Shown here one piece after another: positions 8,856-18,815 of a DNA stretch of 52,121 nucleotides. Location of the stretch: the NCBI GenBank assembly GCA_021324545.1, contig JAJPIX010000022.1, forward strand, positions 1 through 52,121, given 5' to 3'. Made by a program: the position numbers and the translations under genes. Under the pieces are notes generated by a model that saw only the letters and a program-made list of their open reading frames with translations, did not search any database and was not told the origin of the DNA. The stretch's first letter is position 1. Each line of letters opens with the position of its first letter. Source of the stretch: Alphaproteobacteria bacterium. Lineage in GTDB: Bacteria; Pseudomonadota; Alphaproteobacteria; Micropepsales; Micropepsaceae.

Positions 8856-9802
8856 ACATCGCGCTCGTCCCCCAAGCGGCGGGGAAGGGGGCGACCGGTT
8901 TTGCGTGCGATTTTCTGCACGGCATGGGCTGCAGCCCGAAGCGCGTTCCCAGCAAGCATCTCTATGATGCGGCCGGGGCAAAGCTGTTCGAGCGCATCTG
9001 CGAATTGCCGGAATATTACCAAACGCGCGCCGAGCTTTCGATCCTCCGGGCGCACGCGCCTGAAATCGCGGCGCTGATGGGGCGTGGCATCGCATTGATC
9101 GAATTCGGGGCCGGAAATCCCCGCAAGGCACGCCTCCTGCTGTCCGCCTTGAGGCAGCCTCAAGCGTATATTCCGGTGGACCTGTGCCCGCCGTCCCAAG
9201 CGGTGTTTTCCCTGGAAACGGAATTCGGCGTGGCGGTGCGCCCCATAGTCGCCGACTTCACCGCGGATTTCGCCCTGCCGCGCGTGCCCGGCAAAGGCCT
9301 GCGTCTTGCGGGATTTTTTCCGGGTTCGACAATCGGCAATTTCACGCCCGAGGAGGCGCTTTCATTCCTCCGGTCTGTCAGGGCTCGCCTTGCGGGCGGA
9401 GGTCTTCTTGTCGGCCTCGATCTCGAAAAGGACCCGCGCGTTTTGCACGCCGCCTACAATGATTCCCTGGGCGTGACGGCCGCCTTCAACCGCAACCTGC
9501 TGGTGCGGGCCAATCGCGAACTTGGGGCCGATTTCGATATCGCGGCTTTCGATCACTACGCGCCTTACAATGTGCAGGCGCGGCGTATTGAGATGTATCT
9601 CGTCTCGCGCAGGCGCCAGCACGTCACGATCGCCGGCCGGGACATCCGGTTTGCCGAAGGCGAAGCCGTCAACACCGAAATTTCCTGCAAATACACGCTC
9701 GAAAGCTTTCGCGCCATCGCCGGAAAGGCGGGCTTCGCTCCCGCCGCGATCTGGACGGATGCGCGCAAATTCTTCGCTGTCGCGTGGTTGGAGGCGGCCT
9801 GA
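8852..9802 (+). CDS. egtD: L-histidine N-alpha-methyltransferase EgtD
   Basis: SAM-dependent enzyme that trimethylates histidine to hercynine, the first step of ergothioneine synthesis. At 316 aa it is near the usual 320. Visible features are the N-terminal SPKRVPSKHLYDAAGAKLFE (substrate-binding region), YYQTRAELSIL, the SAM-site IEFGAGNPRKARLLL, FFPGSTIGNFTPEEA and LVGLDLEKDP, and a C-terminal EISCKYTLESF. The ATG overlaps the egtB stop (ATGA), so the two enzymes are coupled. A gap of 189 bases containing an EcfG promoter separates it from tal, so it is not part of the next operon. Confidence 0.94.
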   Translation: MNIALVPQAAGKGATGFACDFLHGMGCSPKRVPSKHLYDAAGAKLFERICELPEYYQTRAELSILRAHAPEIAALMGRGIALIEFGAGNPRKARLLLSALRQPQAYIPVDLCPPSQAVFSLETEFGVAVRPIVADFTADFALPRVPGKGLRLAGFFPGSTIGNFTPEEALSFLRSVRARLAGGGLLVGLDLEKDPRVLHAAYNDSLGVTAAFNRNLLVRANRELGADFDIAAFDHYAPYNVQARRIEMYLVSRRRQHVTIAGRDIRFAEGEAVNTEISCKYTLESFRAIAGKAGFAPAAIWTDARKFFAVAWLEAA

Positions 9803-9934
9803 GCCAGCACGACTTTCCCATGACGGCATGCCGCGATGACAAAAATATCAGGAATTTCCGTCGGTTTCGGGTTGCGCGGAAATTGCGGCTGGTCCATGGA
9901 ACGATGAGCCGTATCCGGAAGGGCGGGGCCTTGA

Positions 9935-9960
9935 GGAACGGGGCGTGAGGTCGAGGCGTT
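9935..9960 (+). promoter_or_regulatory. EcfG (GSR sigma) promoter for the tal...otsA operon
   Basis: GGAAC (9935-9939) and CGTT (9957-9960) are separated by 17 nt. The preferred tal start is 31 bases further on. The in-frame TTG at 9959 would lie inside the -10 element, which argues against it as the start codon. As the only promoter-like element found before an eight-gene tightly packed run, it probably puts the whole operon under the general stress response. Confidence 0.75.
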
Positions 9961-9991
9961 GTCAAATGAGCGCCGTGGCTGGAGCCTGCCC

Positions 9992-11140
9992 ATGAATCGT
10001 CTGAGAACACTTGAAAGCTTTGGTCAATCCGCCTGGCTCGATTTTCTGAGCCGCAGCTTCATCCATGACGGTGGATTGGCGCGCCTGATCAGGGACGATG
10101 GCATAAGCGGCATCACATCGAATCCGTCCATCTTCGAAAAGGCCATTGATCGTTCCGACGAGTACGACGAGCAGATTCGCGAGCTTTTGGGCGGTGGCAT
10201 GCGGGAGCCGCGTGAGGTGTTCCGCGCGCTGGCCGTGCGCGATATCCAAAATGGGGCGGACCTGCTTGCGCCCGTCTATCGCGCAACAAAGGGCGCCGAC
10301 GGCTTTGTCAGCCATGAAGTATCTCCCGATCTGGCGAACGATACCGAAGGCACCATCCGGGAAGCGCGCCAGCTGTGGAAACTCATCGGCCGGCCGAACG
10401 CGATGATCAAGGTGCCGGCGACGGCGGCCGGCCTTCCGGCGATCCGGCAGCTCACCAGCGAAGGCCTCAATATCAACATCACGCTCCTGTTTTCGCGCGA
10501 AATGTATCAGCAGGTCGCCGATGCGTTTCTCGCCGGTCTTGAACGCTGCACGACCGACATCGCATCAATTGCAAGCGTGGCCAGTTTTTTCGTCAGCCGT
10601 ATCGACACAAAGGCGGACAAAGCCATCGGAGAAAAGCTCCCGGGCGCGGACGGCGGCATGCGCGAGACACTGGAAAACCTGCGCGGCAAGATCGCGATCG
10701 CCAACGCGAAGCTCGCCTATTCGATGTACAAGGACATTTTCTCCGGCCCGCGCTGGGCGCGCCTCAAGGCGCGCGGCGCCAGACCGCAACGGCTTCTGTG
10801 GGCCTCAACCAGCACAAAAAACAAGGCCTATTCCGACGTGCTCTATGTCGATTCGCTCATCGGCCCGGACACGGTGAACACGTTGCCGCGCGAAACCATC
10901 GAGGCCTATCTGGATCACGGCTCGCCCGCGGCGCGGCTCGAGCAGGGCGTCGAAGATGCACGCGCCCAACTCGCGGCCCTGGAAAATTGCGGCATCTCGC
11001 TCCAGCATATAACCGACGCCCTGACGGTCGAAGGCGTGGATGCCTTTGCTGAATCGGCAAACAAGCTCTATTCCGCGCTGAAGGGGAAAATTGCGGCCTT
11101 TTCAGCGTCCCCCCGCAAACAGATGTCCCCGGGTTCTTGA
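9992..11140 (+). CDS. tal: Transaldolase
   Basis: Pentose phosphate enzyme moving a dihydroxyacetone unit between sugar phosphates. It is 382 aa, matching the longer transaldolase subfamily found in Actinobacteria and many Proteobacteria. Diagnostic stretches are ISGITSNPSIFEKAI near the N-terminus, NAMIKVPATAAGLPAIRQL with the Schiff-base Lys, and LLWASTSTKNKAYSDVLYV. The ATG at 9992 was chosen over an upstream TTG because TGGAG lies about 7 nt before it and because the upstream candidate falls in the EcfG promoter. It opens a run tal-gnd-zwf-pgl-GH15-otsB-GH15-otsA with gaps of 57 bases or less. Confidence 0.94.
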   Translation: MNRLRTLESFGQSAWLDFLSRSFIHDGGLARLIRDDGISGITSNPSIFEKAIDRSDEYDEQIRELLGGGMREPREVFRALAVRDIQNGADLLAPVYRATKGADGFVSHEVSPDLANDTEGTIREARQLWKLIGRPNAMIKVPATAAGLPAIRQLTSEGLNINITLLFSREMYQQVADAFLAGLERCTTDIASIASVASFFVSRIDTKADKAIGEKLPGADGGMRETLENLRGKIAIANAKLAYSMYKDIFSGPRWARLKARGARPQRLLWASTSTKNKAYSDVLYVDSLIGPDTVNTLPRETIEAYLDHGSPAARLEQGVEDARAQLAALENCGISLQHITDALTVEGVDAFAESANKLYSALKGKIAAFSASPRKQMSPGS

Positions 11141-11197
11141 CGCGACATTGCGCAACATTCGAACGTCATCTCTGCGAACGCGCAAACGGAGTTCGAC

Positions 11198-12196
11198 ATG
11201 CAGATCGGAATCGTCGGCCTTGGACGGATGGGCGGCAACATCGCGCGCCGCCTCATCGCACATGGACATGATGTGGTAGCCTTCGATCGCAATCCTGCGG
11301 CCGTCGGGAAATTCGCGGCCGGCGGCGGAACCGGCGCCGGCGAACTGGACGATCTCGTCAGGCGCCTGGCGCCGCCGCGCGCAGTCTGGGTGATGCTGCC
11401 GGCGGGATCGCCGACCGAAGAAACGGTCGGGCGGCTATCGGGCCTCCTTCAGGAAGGCGATATCGTTATCGACGGCGGCAACAGCTTCTACAAAGACGAT
11501 ATTCGCCGCGCCAGGATGCTGCAGTCCAGCGGAATCCACTATCTGGATGTCGGTACCTCAGGTGGAATCTGGGGTTATGAGCGCGGCTATTGCATGATGA
11601 TCGGCGGCGAGAAGGAAATCGTCGCCCGCCTTGATCCTGTCTTCGCCGCGCTCGCGCCGGGCCTTGGCCAGATTGCACGCACGCCGCATCGTGAAGGCCG
11701 TGATCCGCGCGTGGAACACGGCTACATGCATGTCGGCCCCGCGGGCTCCGGCCATTTCGTCAAAATGGTGCATAATGGAATCGAATACGGCCTCATGCAG
11801 GCCTATGCCGAAGGGTTCGACATCCTGAAGAACAGGAATACGGAGATGGTCGCCGCCGACGAGCGTTTCGACATTGATCTTGCCGATGTGGCGGAGGTCT
11901 GGCGGCGCGGCAGCGTAATATCGTCATGGCTTCTGGACCTCACCTCCATGGCGCTCGCCGAAAACCCGCAGCTCTCCGAATTTGAAGGCGAGGTTGCCGA
12001 TTCCGGCGAAGGCCGCTGGACGGTGCACGCGGCAATCGAGGAGGCCGTCGCCGCCCCGGTCATCACATCTGCGCTCTACGCGCGCTTCCGCTCGCGGAAG
12101 GAACACACCTTCGGCGACAGGCTCCTGTCGGCGATGCGCAACAAGTTCGGCGGCCACATCGAGCAGCATCCGGCCCAGGGAAAAGCGAAAGCATGA
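11198..12196 (+). CDS. gnd: 6-phosphogluconate dehydrogenase, decarboxylating (short form)
   Basis: Oxidises 6-phosphogluconate to ribulose 5-phosphate and CO2. At 332 aa it belongs to the short GndA/YqeC-like class, shorter than the classical 470-aa enzyme. The Rossmann start is [19 protein letters not shown]; then come [14 protein letters not shown], the substrate motif [19 protein letters not shown], and [20 protein letters not shown] with the catalytic Lys and Asn. Short forms are often NAD-preferring, but cofactor use is not decided here. It lies 57 bases after tal and overlaps zwf by 4 bases (ATGA). Confidence 0.94.
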   Translation: MQIGIVGLGRMGGNIARRLIAHGHDVVAFDRNPAAVGKFAAGGGTGAGELDDLVRRLAPPRAVWVMLPAGSPTEETVGRLSGLLQEGDIVIDGGNSFYKDDIRRARMLQSSGIHYLDVGTSGGIWGYERGYCMMIGGEKEIVARLDPVFAALAPGLGQIARTPHREGRDPRVEHGYMHVGPAGSGHFVKMVHNGIEYGLMQAYAEGFDILKNRNTEMVAADERFDIDLADVAEVWRRGSVISSWLLDLTSMALAENPQLSEFEGEVADSGEGRWTVHAAIEEAVAAPVITSALYARFRSRKEHTFGDRLLSAMRNKFGGHIEQHPAQGKAKA

Positions 12197-13707
12197 CAGA
12201 CAGGAAAGCCAGGCCCGCGCCGCCTTTCGCGATGGTCATTTTCGGCGCGGGCGGCGATCTTACCAAGCGTCTTGTCGTGCCGGCGCTCTACAACCTCGAA
12301 CGCAACGGCATGTTGCCGGAAAAATTCGCGATTGTCGGCGTCGATCACAACGCCAGGTCGGTCGCGGACTGGAGCGCTGGCTTGCGCGATTTCATGGATC
12401 AGATGACGCAAGCCAAGGGCAGCGAATTCGAAGACAGGCGAGTCGACGACAGCCTCTGGCGCAGGATTGCCGGCTCCATGTCGTATATTCAGGGAGATTT
12501 TACGCGCGGCGAAACCTTCGCGCGCCTTGCCGATCATCTGAAAGCGCGCGCGAAGGACACGCCTTATGGCGGCAATGTTCTTTTCTATCTTGCAGCCGCC
12601 GACCGATTCTTCGGTGAAATCGTGGACCGTCTGGGGGAAGCAAACCTGCTGCACGACGGCGACGGCTGGCGGCGCGTCATCATCGAAAAGCCATTCGGTC
12701 ACGACCTGGCCTCGGCGAAGGCCCTGAATGCGCGCATCGCCAGGGTGCTGAAGGAGGATCAAACCTACCGGATCGATCATTTTCTCGGGAAGGAGACCGT
12801 CCAGAACATCATGGCGCTCCGCTTCGCCAACGGCTTCTTTGAGCCGTTGTGGAACCGCGACCGCATCGATCACGTGCAGATCACCGTCGCCGAATCGATC
12901 GGCATCGCAAAGCGCGGCAAGTTCTACGAAGCAACAGGCGCCCTGCGCGACATGGTGCCCAATCATCTTTTTCAGCTTCTGGCCATGACGGCGATGGAAC
13001 CGCCCGTATCGTTCAATGCCAACGCGATCCGCGGAAAAAAGACGGATGTGTTCTGCGCCATGCATCCGGTAAGGCCTGGCGATGCGGTGCGCGGCCAATA
13101 TGGCGAAGGTTTGGTCGGCGGCGAGAAGGTGAAGGGCTATCGCGAAGAGCAATTCGTTGCACCCGATTCGACCGTGGAAACTTTTGTGGCCATGCGCCTG
13201 CACATCGACAACTGGCGCTGGGCCGGCGTTCCGTTCTATCTGCGGACCGGCAAGCGCATGCCCAAGCGGTCGACGGAAATCGCGATCCGTTTCAAGAACG
13301 CGCCTTATGCGCTGTTTCGCGATACGCCGGTCGATATGATGCATGCCGACTGGATGATCCTGCAGATACAGCCGGATGAAGGCATTCGCTTGCGCTTCAA
13401 TGCCAAGCGTCCGGGGCAGACGGTGGCGCTCGACGGCGTGGCGATGGATTTCCGCTATGCCGACTGGTTCAAGCAGGCCCCGTCCGTCGGTTACGAGACG
13501 CTGATCTACGACTGCCTGATCGGCGATGCCACGCTGTTCCAGCGCGCCGACCAGGTGGAAGCTGCGTGGGCCGTCGTTCAGCCTGTGCTGGATGCCTGGG
13601 CGGCTGAAAAGCCGCGCAATTTCCCGAACTATGCTGCCGGAAGCGCGGGGCCCGATGAGGCCAACGCGCTTCTCGCGCGGGATGGCCGTTCCTGGCGGCC
13701 GGTCTAG
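12193..13707 (+). CDS. zwf: Glucose-6-phosphate 1-dehydrogenase
   Basis: First enzyme of the oxidative pentose phosphate and Entner-Doudoroff routes, yielding NADPH and 6-phosphogluconolactone. It is 504 aa, a normal length. The nucleotide motif [19 protein letters not shown] is near the N-terminus. The catalytic segment is [13 protein letters not shown], preceded by [17 protein letters not shown], and [12 protein letters not shown]-like and [13 protein letters not shown] stretches follow. The start overlaps gnd by 4 bases. A ribosome site for pgl follows directly after its stop. Together gnd, zwf and pgl form the complete oxidative branch. Confidence 0.96.
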   Translation: MTDRKARPAPPFAMVIFGAGGDLTKRLVVPALYNLERNGMLPEKFAIVGVDHNARSVADWSAGLRDFMDQMTQAKGSEFEDRRVDDSLWRRIAGSMSYIQGDFTRGETFARLADHLKARAKDTPYGGNVLFYLAAADRFFGEIVDRLGEANLLHDGDGWRRVIIEKPFGHDLASAKALNARIARVLKEDQTYRIDHFLGKETVQNIMALRFANGFFEPLWNRDRIDHVQITVAESIGIAKRGKFYEATGALRDMVPNHLFQLLAMTAMEPPVSFNANAIRGKKTDVFCAMHPVRPGDAVRGQYGEGLVGGEKVKGYREEQFVAPDSTVETFVAMRLHIDNWRWAGVPFYLRTGKRMPKRSTEIAIRFKNAPYALFRDTPVDMMHADWMILQIQPDEGIRLRFNAKRPGQTVALDGVAMDFRYADWFKQAPSVGYETLIYDCLIGDATLFQRADQVEAAWAVVQPVLDAWAAEKPRNFPNYAAGSAGPDEANALLARDGRSWRPV

Positions 13708-13717
13708 AGGAGAACAG

Positions 13718-14443
13718 ATGTCCGCGCTCGAGGGCGAAAAGATCGTTCGCGCCGATCCGCAGGAACTGGCGGCATGCGCTGCGGACTGGATTGCAGGGCG
13801 CATCGCGCAGAGCGACGACGAGGAATTCCGCATCGCCCTGAGCGGCGGAAATACGCCACGCGACCTTTACCGCCGCCTGGGCGGTGAACCCTTTGCAAGC
13901 CGCATCGACTGGGACAAGACGGTCTTGTTCTGGGGCGACGAGCGGTTCGTTCCCGCGACCGACCCGCGCAGCAATTTTGGCATGGTGCACCGGCTTCTGC
14001 TTTCGCATGTTCGCATCCCGGCGCAGAACATCAAGCCGATGCCGACCGACGGCGAACCGGGCGATGCCGCACGCAGCTACGAAGCCGACCTGAAGAACGA
14101 ATATGGCGCCGGCGTGTTCGATCCGGCGCGCCCGCTGTTCGATTTGATGCTTCTTGGTCTGGGCGAAGACGGGCACACCTGCTCGCTCTTCCCCAACTCT
14201 CCCGTACTGGCGGAACGCACTCTTTGGGTTGCGCCGGTCTTGTCCGGAGCGCCCGAGCCGCGGCTGACGCTGACCTACCCTGCGATCGAATCCAGCGCGC
14301 ATATCGCGTTCCTGGTGACGGGACGTGCAAAGGCCCCGGTCGTCGCGCGCGTGCGCGAGGGCGATCTTTCCCTGCCGGCTGCGCGCATCCGTCCGCAGGG
14401 GGAGGTGATCTGGCTGCTCGACTCCGCCGCTGCGGGAGGCTGA
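13718..14443 (+). CDS. pgl: 6-phosphogluconolactonase
   Basis: Hydrolyses 6-phosphogluconolactone made by Zwf. It is 241 aa, typical of the DevB/Pgl sugar-isomerase-like family. Visible motifs are IALSGGNTPRDLYRRLGG, VLFWGDERFVPATDPRSNFG and LLGLGEDGHTCSLFPNSP. The start at 13718 was chosen because AGAGGAGA lies just upstream and the zwf stop is 10 bases before; the frame is open further back into zwf but without a start signal. The next gene starts on the base after its stop, indicating tight coupling. Confidence 0.95.
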   Translation: MSALEGEKIVRADPQELAACAADWIAGRIAQSDDEEFRIALSGGNTPRDLYRRLGGEPFASRIDWDKTVLFWGDERFVPATDPRSNFGMVHRLLLSHVRIPAQNIKPMPTDGEPGDAARSYEADLKNEYGAGVFDPARPLFDLMLLGLGEDGHTCSLFPNSPVLAERTLWVAPVLSGAPEPRLTLTYPAIESSAHIAFLVTGRAKAPVVARVREGDLSLPAARIRPQGEVIWLLDSAAAGG

Positions 14444-16252
14444 ATGGCGGGCTTGATCGAAGACTATGCGATGATCGGCGATTGCCGCACGGCGGCGCTG
14501 ATCGGCCGCAATGGCTCGATCGACTGGTTCTGCTGCCCACGCTTCGATTCCTCTGCCTGTTTTGCGGGCCTGCTCGGAACCGCCGACAACGGCCGCTGGA
14601 TCATCTCCGCGCGCGGCCGCAAGGCGAAAGTTTCGCGCCGCTATCGCGGTCCCACCATGATTCTCGAAACGGAATTCAAAACAGAAACCGGCTCGGCGCG
14701 CCTCATCGATTTCATGCCCATGAACGGCGATTACCCGAGCATCGTGCGCATCGTGGAAGGCATGCGCGGCAAGGTCGCCATGCAGATGGAACTTGTCCTG
14801 CGGTTCGACACGGGCTTCACCATTCCCTGGGTGAACAAACTGAACGACATGACACACACAGCCACCGCAGGCCCCATGATGCTGGCCCTGCATACGCCGG
14901 TGGCCGTGAACGGAAAGGACATGCGCAGCTATGCCCATTTCACTGTGCATCAGGGTGAGCGCGTTCCATTCATTCTGGCTTATGGGCCATCCCATCTTGC
15001 AGTGCCCCAGCCTTTTGAAACCGAAGAGGCGCTTGCCGCCACCGAAAAATTCTGGCGCGAATGGGCCGCGGCCGCACAGGTGCGTGGCAAATGGGCCGAC
15101 ATCATCGTCCGCTCCCTGCTTACGCTGAAGGCGCTGACCTACCGCCAGACCGGTGGGATCGTTGCGGCGGTCACGACGTCGTTGCCCGAACTGATCGGCG
15201 GTACGCGCAACTGGGACTACCGTTATTGCTGGCTCCGCGATGCCACGCTCACGCTCCTGGCCTTTCTCAACGCCGGCTACCGGGACGAGGCGCGCCACTG
15301 GCAGAACTGGCTGCTGCGGGCCGTTGCGGGAAGTCCGCAGCAGATGCAGACGCTCTATGGTGTTGCCGGCGAGCGCCAGCTCGATGAGTGGGAACTGCCC
15401 TGGCTGAGCGGCTACGAGAATTCGCGTCCCGTTCGCATCGGCAACGCTGCGGCCAAGCAGCTGCAACTCGATGTCTATGGCGAGCTGGCCGATGTCCTGG
15501 CCCAGGCGGGAAAGGGCGGCTTGCCGCCCCCGCCCCGCCGCACCGAGATCCGCAACATCTTTCTTGCCCATCTGGAAAAAATCTGGAAATTGCCCGACGA
15601 AGGCATCTGGGAAATTCGCGGCACACCGCGGCATTTCGTGTATTCGAAAGCGATGGCGTGGGTTGCATTTGATCGCGCCAGCAAGAGCGAGGCCGATGCG
15701 CGCCGGCGCAAGCACTGGCGGCGCATTGCGAACAAAGTTCATGCCGACGTGTGCCGGAACGGGGTGGATCGCGAGCGCGGCTGTTTCGTGCAGTCCTATG
15801 GCTCAAAGGACCTGGATGCCAGCCTGTTGCAGCTTGCCCCGGTCGGTTTTCTTCCGCCCACCGACCGGCGAATTCGCAAGACGGTTGCCGAGATCGAAAA
15901 ACATCTCACATACAAGGGCCTCGTGCTTCGCTACCCGTCGAAATCCGGGGTTGACGGATTGCCCCCCGGCGAAGGCGCCTTCCTGGCCTGCAGCTTCTGG
16001 CTGGCCGACAATTACCTGCTGCTCGGGCGCCTGAAAGATGCGATCCGTCTGTTCCGGCGGCTTGTCCGTCTCTGCAACGATGTTGGCCTGCTGTCCGAGG
16101 AGTATGATCCGGCGGGCAGGCGGATGCTTGGCAATTTCCCGCAGGCGTTCTCGCACGTGGCCTTGGTCAACACGGCATTGAATATATTGCACCATGCAGC
16201 GCCACGGCGGCCGCAACCGGTCGTGCGCCGCGAAAAGAAACGAAAAAGCTGA
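14444..16252 (+). CDS. GH15 glucoamylase/trehalase-like protein (first copy)
   Basis: Glycoside hydrolase family 15 protein, 602 aa, probably cytoplasmic (no signal peptide). An N-terminal beta-sandwich begins with IEDYAMIGDCRTAALIGRN and SIDWFCCPRFDS. The (alpha/alpha)6 barrel has TRNWDYRYCWLRDA, the likely general acid Glu in LPDEGIWEIRGTPRHFVY, and the likely general base in LLSEEYDP, ending LGNFPQAFSH. Bacterial members of this clade include trehalases as well as glucoamylases, and flanking otsB/otsA makes trehalose or a related alpha-glucoside a reasonable substrate. That is inference. It starts immediately after the pgl stop. Confidence 0.9.
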   Translation: MAGLIEDYAMIGDCRTAALIGRNGSIDWFCCPRFDSSACFAGLLGTADNGRWIISARGRKAKVSRRYRGPTMILETEFKTETGSARLIDFMPMNGDYPSIVRIVEGMRGKVAMQMELVLRFDTGFTIPWVNKLNDMTHTATAGPMMLALHTPVAVNGKDMRSYAHFTVHQGERVPFILAYGPSHLAVPQPFETEEALAATEKFWREWAAAAQVRGKWADIIVRSLLTLKALTYRQTGGIVAAVTTSLPELIGGTRNWDYRYCWLRDATLTLLAFLNAGYRDEARHWQNWLLRAVAGSPQQMQTLYGVAGERQLDEWELPWLSGYENSRPVRIGNAAAKQLQLDVYGELADVLAQAGKGGLPPPPRRTEIRNIFLAHLEKIWKLPDEGIWEIRGTPRHFVYSKAMAWVAFDRASKSEADARRRKHWRRIANKVHADVCRNGVDRERGCFVQSYGSKDLDASLLQLAPVGFLPPTDRRIRKTVAEIEKHLTYKGLVLRYPSKSGVDGLPPGEGAFLACSFWLADNYLLLGRLKDAIRLFRRLVRLCNDVGLLSEEYDPAGRRMLGNFPQAFSHVALVNTALNILHHAAPRRPQPVVRREKKRKS

Positions 16253-16254
16253 GA

Positions 16255-17022
16255 ATGTGTTGTTCTGGCATGAAAACAGCTGTGAAATTCGATGAATTTC
16301 CCCCCGTGGACTTCGGGCACACCGCGTTCCTGTTCGATGTGGATGGCACCCTGCTCGATATCGCGCCGGTGCCCGGCGCGGTGGATGTGCCCTCGCAACT
16401 GCCGGATTGTCTTGTGGGCCTTGAAGGGCGCTGCGACGGCGCCCTGGCGTTTGTCAGCGGGCGCACATTGGCGGAGCTCGACACGCTTTTTGCGCCGCTC
16501 GTTCTGCCCGCGATCGGCTCGCATGGCGGCGAGATCCGGTTCGGCAGAAACGACGTATTCCGTGAACCGCCCTTGCCGGGCGAAGTGAAAGCCCGGTTTC
16601 GCGGCCTGGCCGATGCCGATCACAGGATCATTTTTGAAGACAAGGGATGCTCGATCGCCTTTCACTACAGGCTGGTGCCGCAGATCCAACCGGTTCTTCT
16701 TCAGGCGCTTCAGCAGAAGCAGGCCGACTTGCAGGAGGATGGGCTTGAGGTTTTGCGCGGGAAGGCGATTATTGAAATCAAGCCGAAGCGTTACAACAAG
16801 GCGACGGCCTTGCGCCGTCTGATGCAGGAGCGGCCCTTTCTGGGCCGCCGGCCGCTGTTTGCCGGCGACGACACAACGGATGAAGATGTGTTCGCCATCC
16901 TGCCGGAGATGCATGGCACCGGCATTTCGGTCGGCCGCAGGATGACAGGGGCCGCCTATTCGGTCGGGCGGCCGGAAGACATGCGCAGCTGGCTTTGCAG
17001 GCTTGAGTCGGGGACTGGATGA
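16255..17022 (+). CDS. otsB: Trehalose-6-phosphate phosphatase
   Basis: HAD-superfamily phosphatase removing phosphate from trehalose 6-phosphate. It is 255 aa, normal for OtsB. The nucleophile motif I is FLFDVDGTLLDIAP, motif II lies in ALAFVSGRTLAELD with the following SHGGEIRF, and motif IV is LFAGDDTTDEDVFAIL. It starts 3 bases after the first GH15 gene and overlaps the second GH15 gene by 4 bases. The synthase otsA is two genes downstream, so both steps of the OtsAB pathway are in this operon. Confidence 0.94.
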   Translation: MCCSGMKTAVKFDEFPPVDFGHTAFLFDVDGTLLDIAPVPGAVDVPSQLPDCLVGLEGRCDGALAFVSGRTLAELDTLFAPLVLPAIGSHGGEIRFGRNDVFREPPLPGEVKARFRGLADADHRIIFEDKGCSIAFHYRLVPQIQPVLLQALQQKQADLQEDGLEVLRGKAIIEIKPKRYNKATALRRLMQERPFLGRRPLFAGDDTTDEDVFAILPEMHGTGISVGRRMTGAAYSVGRPEDMRSWLCRLESGTG

Positions 17023-18815
17023 CGACACCGCAGGGGCTTGATCTCGCTGTAATCGGCAATTGCCGGACGGCCGCGCTCATTGATCATGCTGCGCGCATCG
17101 TGTGGTGGTGTTTTCCCCGCTTCGACGGCGAACCGGTGTTTTCGCGCCTTCTCGCGGGCACGGAGGAAAAGGGGTTCTCCGACGTTCTGCTTGATGGCGT
17201 GGTGGAAACCGATTCTGCCTATATGCGCAACACGCCGGTCCTTGTGACGGTTCTCAAGGCAAAAGATGGCGCGGCCATTCGCGTCACCGATTTCGCGCCG
17301 CGTTTCCGAAATCTGGACCGGATGTTCCGCCCGCCGCATCTGATGCGCGTGATCGAACCGCTGTCGGGCCTGCCGCGCATCACCGTGCGCTTTCGTCCCA
17401 CGCACAATTATGGCGAGCCGCTGGGGCCGCCCGTCTTCGGAAGCAGCCACATGCGGTATCAGGGGGCGGTCTCTGTCCGCCTCACGACCGACGCGCCGCT
17501 TGCCTATATTGAAAAGGAAACGCCCTTTGTGCTCACCCGGCCGGTGCATCTGGTTTTTGGCGGCGACGAACCGTTTCCCGGCGGGCTTGAAAGCACGGTG
17601 CGGGACTTCTGCGATCGCACGCGCGATTACTGGCACGAGTGGGTGCGCAGGCTTTCGATCGGCTACGAGTGGCAGGAAGCGGTCATCCGCGCGGCCATCA
17701 CGCTGAAGCTCAGCAATTTCGAGGAAACAGGCGGCATTGTTGCGGCCCTTACGACGTCGGTGCCGGAAGCGCCGGAGTCCGGTCGCAACTGGGACTATCG
17801 CTATTGCTGGCTGCGCGACGCCTATTTTGTCGTCAAGGCGCTCAACCGGATTGGCGCCACGCGCACGATGGAGGACTTCATCTCGTTCATTCTGGGCATC
17901 GCTTCCGAAGAGGCGGCCGATCTGCACCCCTGTTATGGCATCGTACCCACCGACAGGCTCGACGAAAGGATTGCGCCGCATCTCGAGGGCTATCAGGGCC
18001 ACGGGCCGGTGCGCGTCGGCAATGCCGCGGCCCTGCAAACCCAGCACGACAGTTACGGAAGCGTGATTCTTGCAGCTATGCCCGTATTTTTCGACCGGCG
18101 GCTTGCGCGGCAGGGCGACGAGCCGCTCTTTCGCCTGCTCGAAACGCTGGGCAACAAGGCGGCGGAACTGGCGCTCGAACCCGACGCCGGCATCTGGGAA
18201 TATCGCGGGCGCAAGCGCGTGCATACGCACTCGGCGGCCATGTGCTGGGCCGGCGTCAGCCGCGTGGCGGCGATTGCGAACCATCTGGGCCTTGCCGATC
18301 GCGCGGCGCACTGGAACAAGATTGCGGATATGGTGCAGCAGATCATCCTCGAGCGCGCATGGAATCCGAAGCGAAAGGCATTCTGCGCCGCGCTGGGAAG
18401 CGACGATCTCGATGCCAGCGTTCTTCTGCTTCCCGACCTGGGATTGATCGAACCCGGCGATCCGCGATTTGCCGAGACCGTAAAGGCGCTTGATGCGGAA
18501 CTTCGGCGCGAGCGCCACGTTATGCGATATGTGGCTGTGGACGACTTTGGGCTACCTGAAACAGCTTTCCTGATCTGCCGTTTCTGGCTCATCGATGCAT
18601 ATTGGCAATTGGGGCGTATCGAAGAGGCGCGCGAGATGTTTGCCGATGCCTTGAATCACCGGAACCGGTTCGGTCTTCTTTCCGAGGACGTTCATCCCAA
18701 AACGGGCGAGTTGTGGGGGAACTTTCCCCAAACCTATTCGATGGCCGGGCTCATCCTGAGCGCAATGCGCCTGTCCCGAAGCTGGGAGGATCGATATTGG
18801 CGCGTATCTTCATAG
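17019..18815 (+). CDS. GH15 glucoamylase/trehalase-like protein (second copy)
   Basis: A second family 15 glycoside hydrolase, 598 aa, clearly diverged from the copy at 14444. The shared plan is visible: DLAVIGNCRTAALIDHAAR at the N-terminus, GRNWDYRYCWLRDAYFVVKA in the barrel, DAGIWEYRGRKRVHTHS with the presumed general acid, and FGLLSEDVHP with the presumed general base, ending LWGNFPQTYSM. Catalytic positions look intact in both copies. It overlaps otsB by 4 bases at its start and otsA by 19 bases at its end. Having two such enzymes in a trehalose synthesis operon suggests either turnover control or distinct alpha-glucoside substrates; neither is shown. Confidence 0.9.
   Translation: MTTPQGLDLAVIGNCRTAALIDHAARIVWWCFPRFDGEPVFSRLLAGTEEKGFSDVLLDGVVETDSAYMRNTPVLVTVLKAKDGAAIRVTDFAPRFRNLDRMFRPPHLMRVIEPLSGLPRITVRFRPTHNYGEPLGPPVFGSSHMRYQGAVSVRLTTDAPLAYIEKETPFVLTRPVHLVFGGDEPFPGGLESTVRDFCDRTRDYWHEWVRRLSIGYEWQEAVIRAAITLKLSNFEETGGIVAALTTSVPEAPESGRNWDYRYCWLRDAYFVVKALNRIGATRTMEDFISFILGIASEEAADLHPCYGIVPTDRLDERIAPHLEGYQGHGPVRVGNAAALQTQHDSYGSVILAAMPVFFDRRLARQGDEPLFRLLETLGNKAAELALEPDAGIWEYRGRKRVHTHSAAMCWAGVSRVAAIANHLGLADRAAHWNKIADMVQQIILERAWNPKRKAFCAALGSDDLDASVLLLPDLGLIEPGDPRFAETVKALDAELRRERHVMRYVAVDDFGLPETAFLICRFWLIDAYWQLGRIEEAREMFADALNHRNRFGLLSEDVHPKTGELWGNFPQTYSMAGLILSAMRLSRSWEDRYWRVSS

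Noticed and set aside
9897-9901. A further GGAAC upstream of tal
   Set aside because: No CGTT follows at 16 or 17 nt; the good site is the next one at 9935-9960.
12076-15742. Long reverse open frames of 585 and 757 codons antisense to zwf, pgl and the first GH15 gene
   Set aside because: They overlap well-supported metabolic genes end to end, have no family signature and no upstream ribosome site.
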